The translations under genes were made by a program, and so were the position numbers. Positions 5,529-6,158 of a stretch of 6,158 bases of DNA are shown piece by piece (positions within the stretch are counted from its first letter, which is position 1; each line of letters starts with the position of its first letter). The stretch comes from Deltaproteobacteria bacterium. GTDB lineage: Bacteria > Desulfobacterota > DSM-4660 > Desulfatiglandales > B25-G16. The notes beneath the pieces are model-generated. The model did no database searches. It saw nothing but the letters and a program-made list of their open reading frames with translations, and was not told where the DNA came from. Location: assembly GCA_019308645.1 (NCBI GenBank), contig JAFDHR010000247.1:1-6158 (forward strand), read 5' to 3'.

Positions 5529-6158
5529 CAAAACCTGCCATCAACTAATTGCAACTGTTTCGACATCTTGTGTGCCAGTTCCAGATTATGAGTAGCTATA
5601 ATTAAGGCCAGGCCTCTGCTTTTATTAAGGGAAAGTAAGAGTTTTGTTATCTCATCACCTGTCACCTTATCAAGGTTTCCTGTAGGCTCATCTGCCAAGA
5701 GCAATTTAGGCCCCATAATCAAGGCCCTGGCAATTGCAACCCTTTGTTGTTCGCCTCCGGAAAGCTCTCCAACTCGGTGTTTTAATCTATTTTCTAAACC
5801 CACCTGAGAAAGTATTACTGAAGCCATTTCGGCAGATTTTGCCTTGCTGTAACCTGCTATAAGGGCTGGTATCATAGTGTTTTCCTCAGCATTAAATTCA
5901 GGCAGAAGATGATGAAACTGAAAAGCAAAGCCTATTTCCCTGTTTCTGATCTTATTGAGGTCCATTTCATCCATCTGATAGACATCGAGGTCTTTAAAAA
6001 AAACATTACCCTCTGACGGCGGCTCTAATGTCCCCATAATATTAAGCAAGGTGGACTTGCCAGACCCAGAAGGCCCTATTATGCCATAAGACTCACCCGG
6101 TAATACGTGCAAGTTAATCCCTTTGAGCACCTGGATTGTCTGGCCACTATTTTCAAAG
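5528..6158 (-). CDS. lolD: Lipoprotein-releasing ABC transporter ATPase LolD, 5' end cut off by the window
   Basis: LolD is the cytoplasmic ATPase of the LolCDE (or LolCD/LolF-type) complex, which extracts lipoproteins from the inner membrane for delivery to the outer membrane. The visible 209 residues lack only a short N-terminal piece. The frame is open to the edge (FENSGQTIQ before VLKGIN), so the GTG at 6130 is an internal codon, not the start. Motifs, numbered from the first visible residue: Walker A GPSGSGKST (28-36), Q-loop FQFHHLLPEFNAEEN (79-93), signature LSGGEQQR (132-139), Walker B plus D-loop LLLADEPTGNLD (152-163), and switch histidine H190 in ATHN. The QFHHLLPEF sequence after the Q-loop is characteristic of LolD and separates it from the related MacB and FtsE ATPases. 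The permease lolC/lolE is expected just upstream, off the right edge. The stop codon overlaps the bamA start by one base. Confidence 0.95.
   Translation of the reverse strand, partial: FENSGQTIQVLKGINLHVLPGESYGIIGPSGSGKSTLLNIMGTLEPPSEGNVFFKDLDVYQMDEMDLNKIRNREIGFAFQFHHLLPEFNAEENTMIPALIAGYSKAKSAEMASVILSQVGLENRLKHRVGELSGGEQQRVAIARALIMGPKLLLADEPTGNLDKVTGDEITKLLLSLNKSRGLALIIATHNLELAHKMSKQLQLVDGRF

Noticed and set aside
5529..5531. TTG at 5531 as the bamA start
   Set aside because: The adjacent ATG at 5528 is a stronger codon and better spaced from the upstream AGG; the difference is a single residue.

Overview
The window holds one co-directional block of six envelope-biogenesis genes, all on the minus strand. 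In transcription order they are lolD (5' end off the right edge), bamA, ompH/skp, lpxD, fabZ and lpxA (3' end off the left edge). These genes serve Gram-negative outer-membrane construction: release of lipoproteins from the inner membrane, insertion of beta-barrel proteins, periplasmic chaperoning, and the first acylation steps of lipid A, with a fatty-acid dehydratase in between. The organism is therefore a diderm with LPS. The order lolD-bamA-ompH-lpxD-fabZ-lpxA, the AT-rich composition and the dispersed-repeat intergenic sequence fit an environmental Desulfobacterota- or Nitrospirota-like bacterium. That placement is inference from gene order and general knowledge, not a measurement.

Layout from right to left, which is the direction of transcription: lolD (6158 to 5528) ends in a TGATG overlap with bamA (ATG at 5528, stop at 2847). 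A 127-bp gap with a plausible sigma70-type promoter precedes ompH (ATG at 2719, stop at 2183). A gap of 200 to 270 bp then follows. It contains a 119-bp inverted-repeat element made of two REP-like hairpins (2056-2174) and a second, smaller inverted repeat (1982-2040) around a TATAAT. lpxD (to 970) has no ordinary start codon, and its recognisable homology runs upstream to an in-frame TAG at 1983-1981. fabZ (962-516) follows 7 bp after lpxD, with its ribosome binding site inside the lpxD tail. A 99-bp spacer with two families of 7-bp tandem repeats separates fabZ from lpxA (416 to 1).

Functionally, BamA and OmpH/Skp handle outer-membrane proteins, and LolD powers lipoprotein release, including probable Bam lipoproteins. 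LpxA and LpxD add the 3-hydroxyacyl chains of lipid A. FabZ competes for the same 3-hydroxyacyl-ACP pool, so pairing it with lpxA/lpxD is a recurring metabolic arrangement.

I found no new defence or mobile system. The points that merit a second look are the damaged or unconventional lpxD 5' end, the extra TolB/COG5616-like domain at the BamA N-terminus, the paired hairpin element whose two copies differ by compensatory base pairs, and the heptameric repeats ahead of lpxA.
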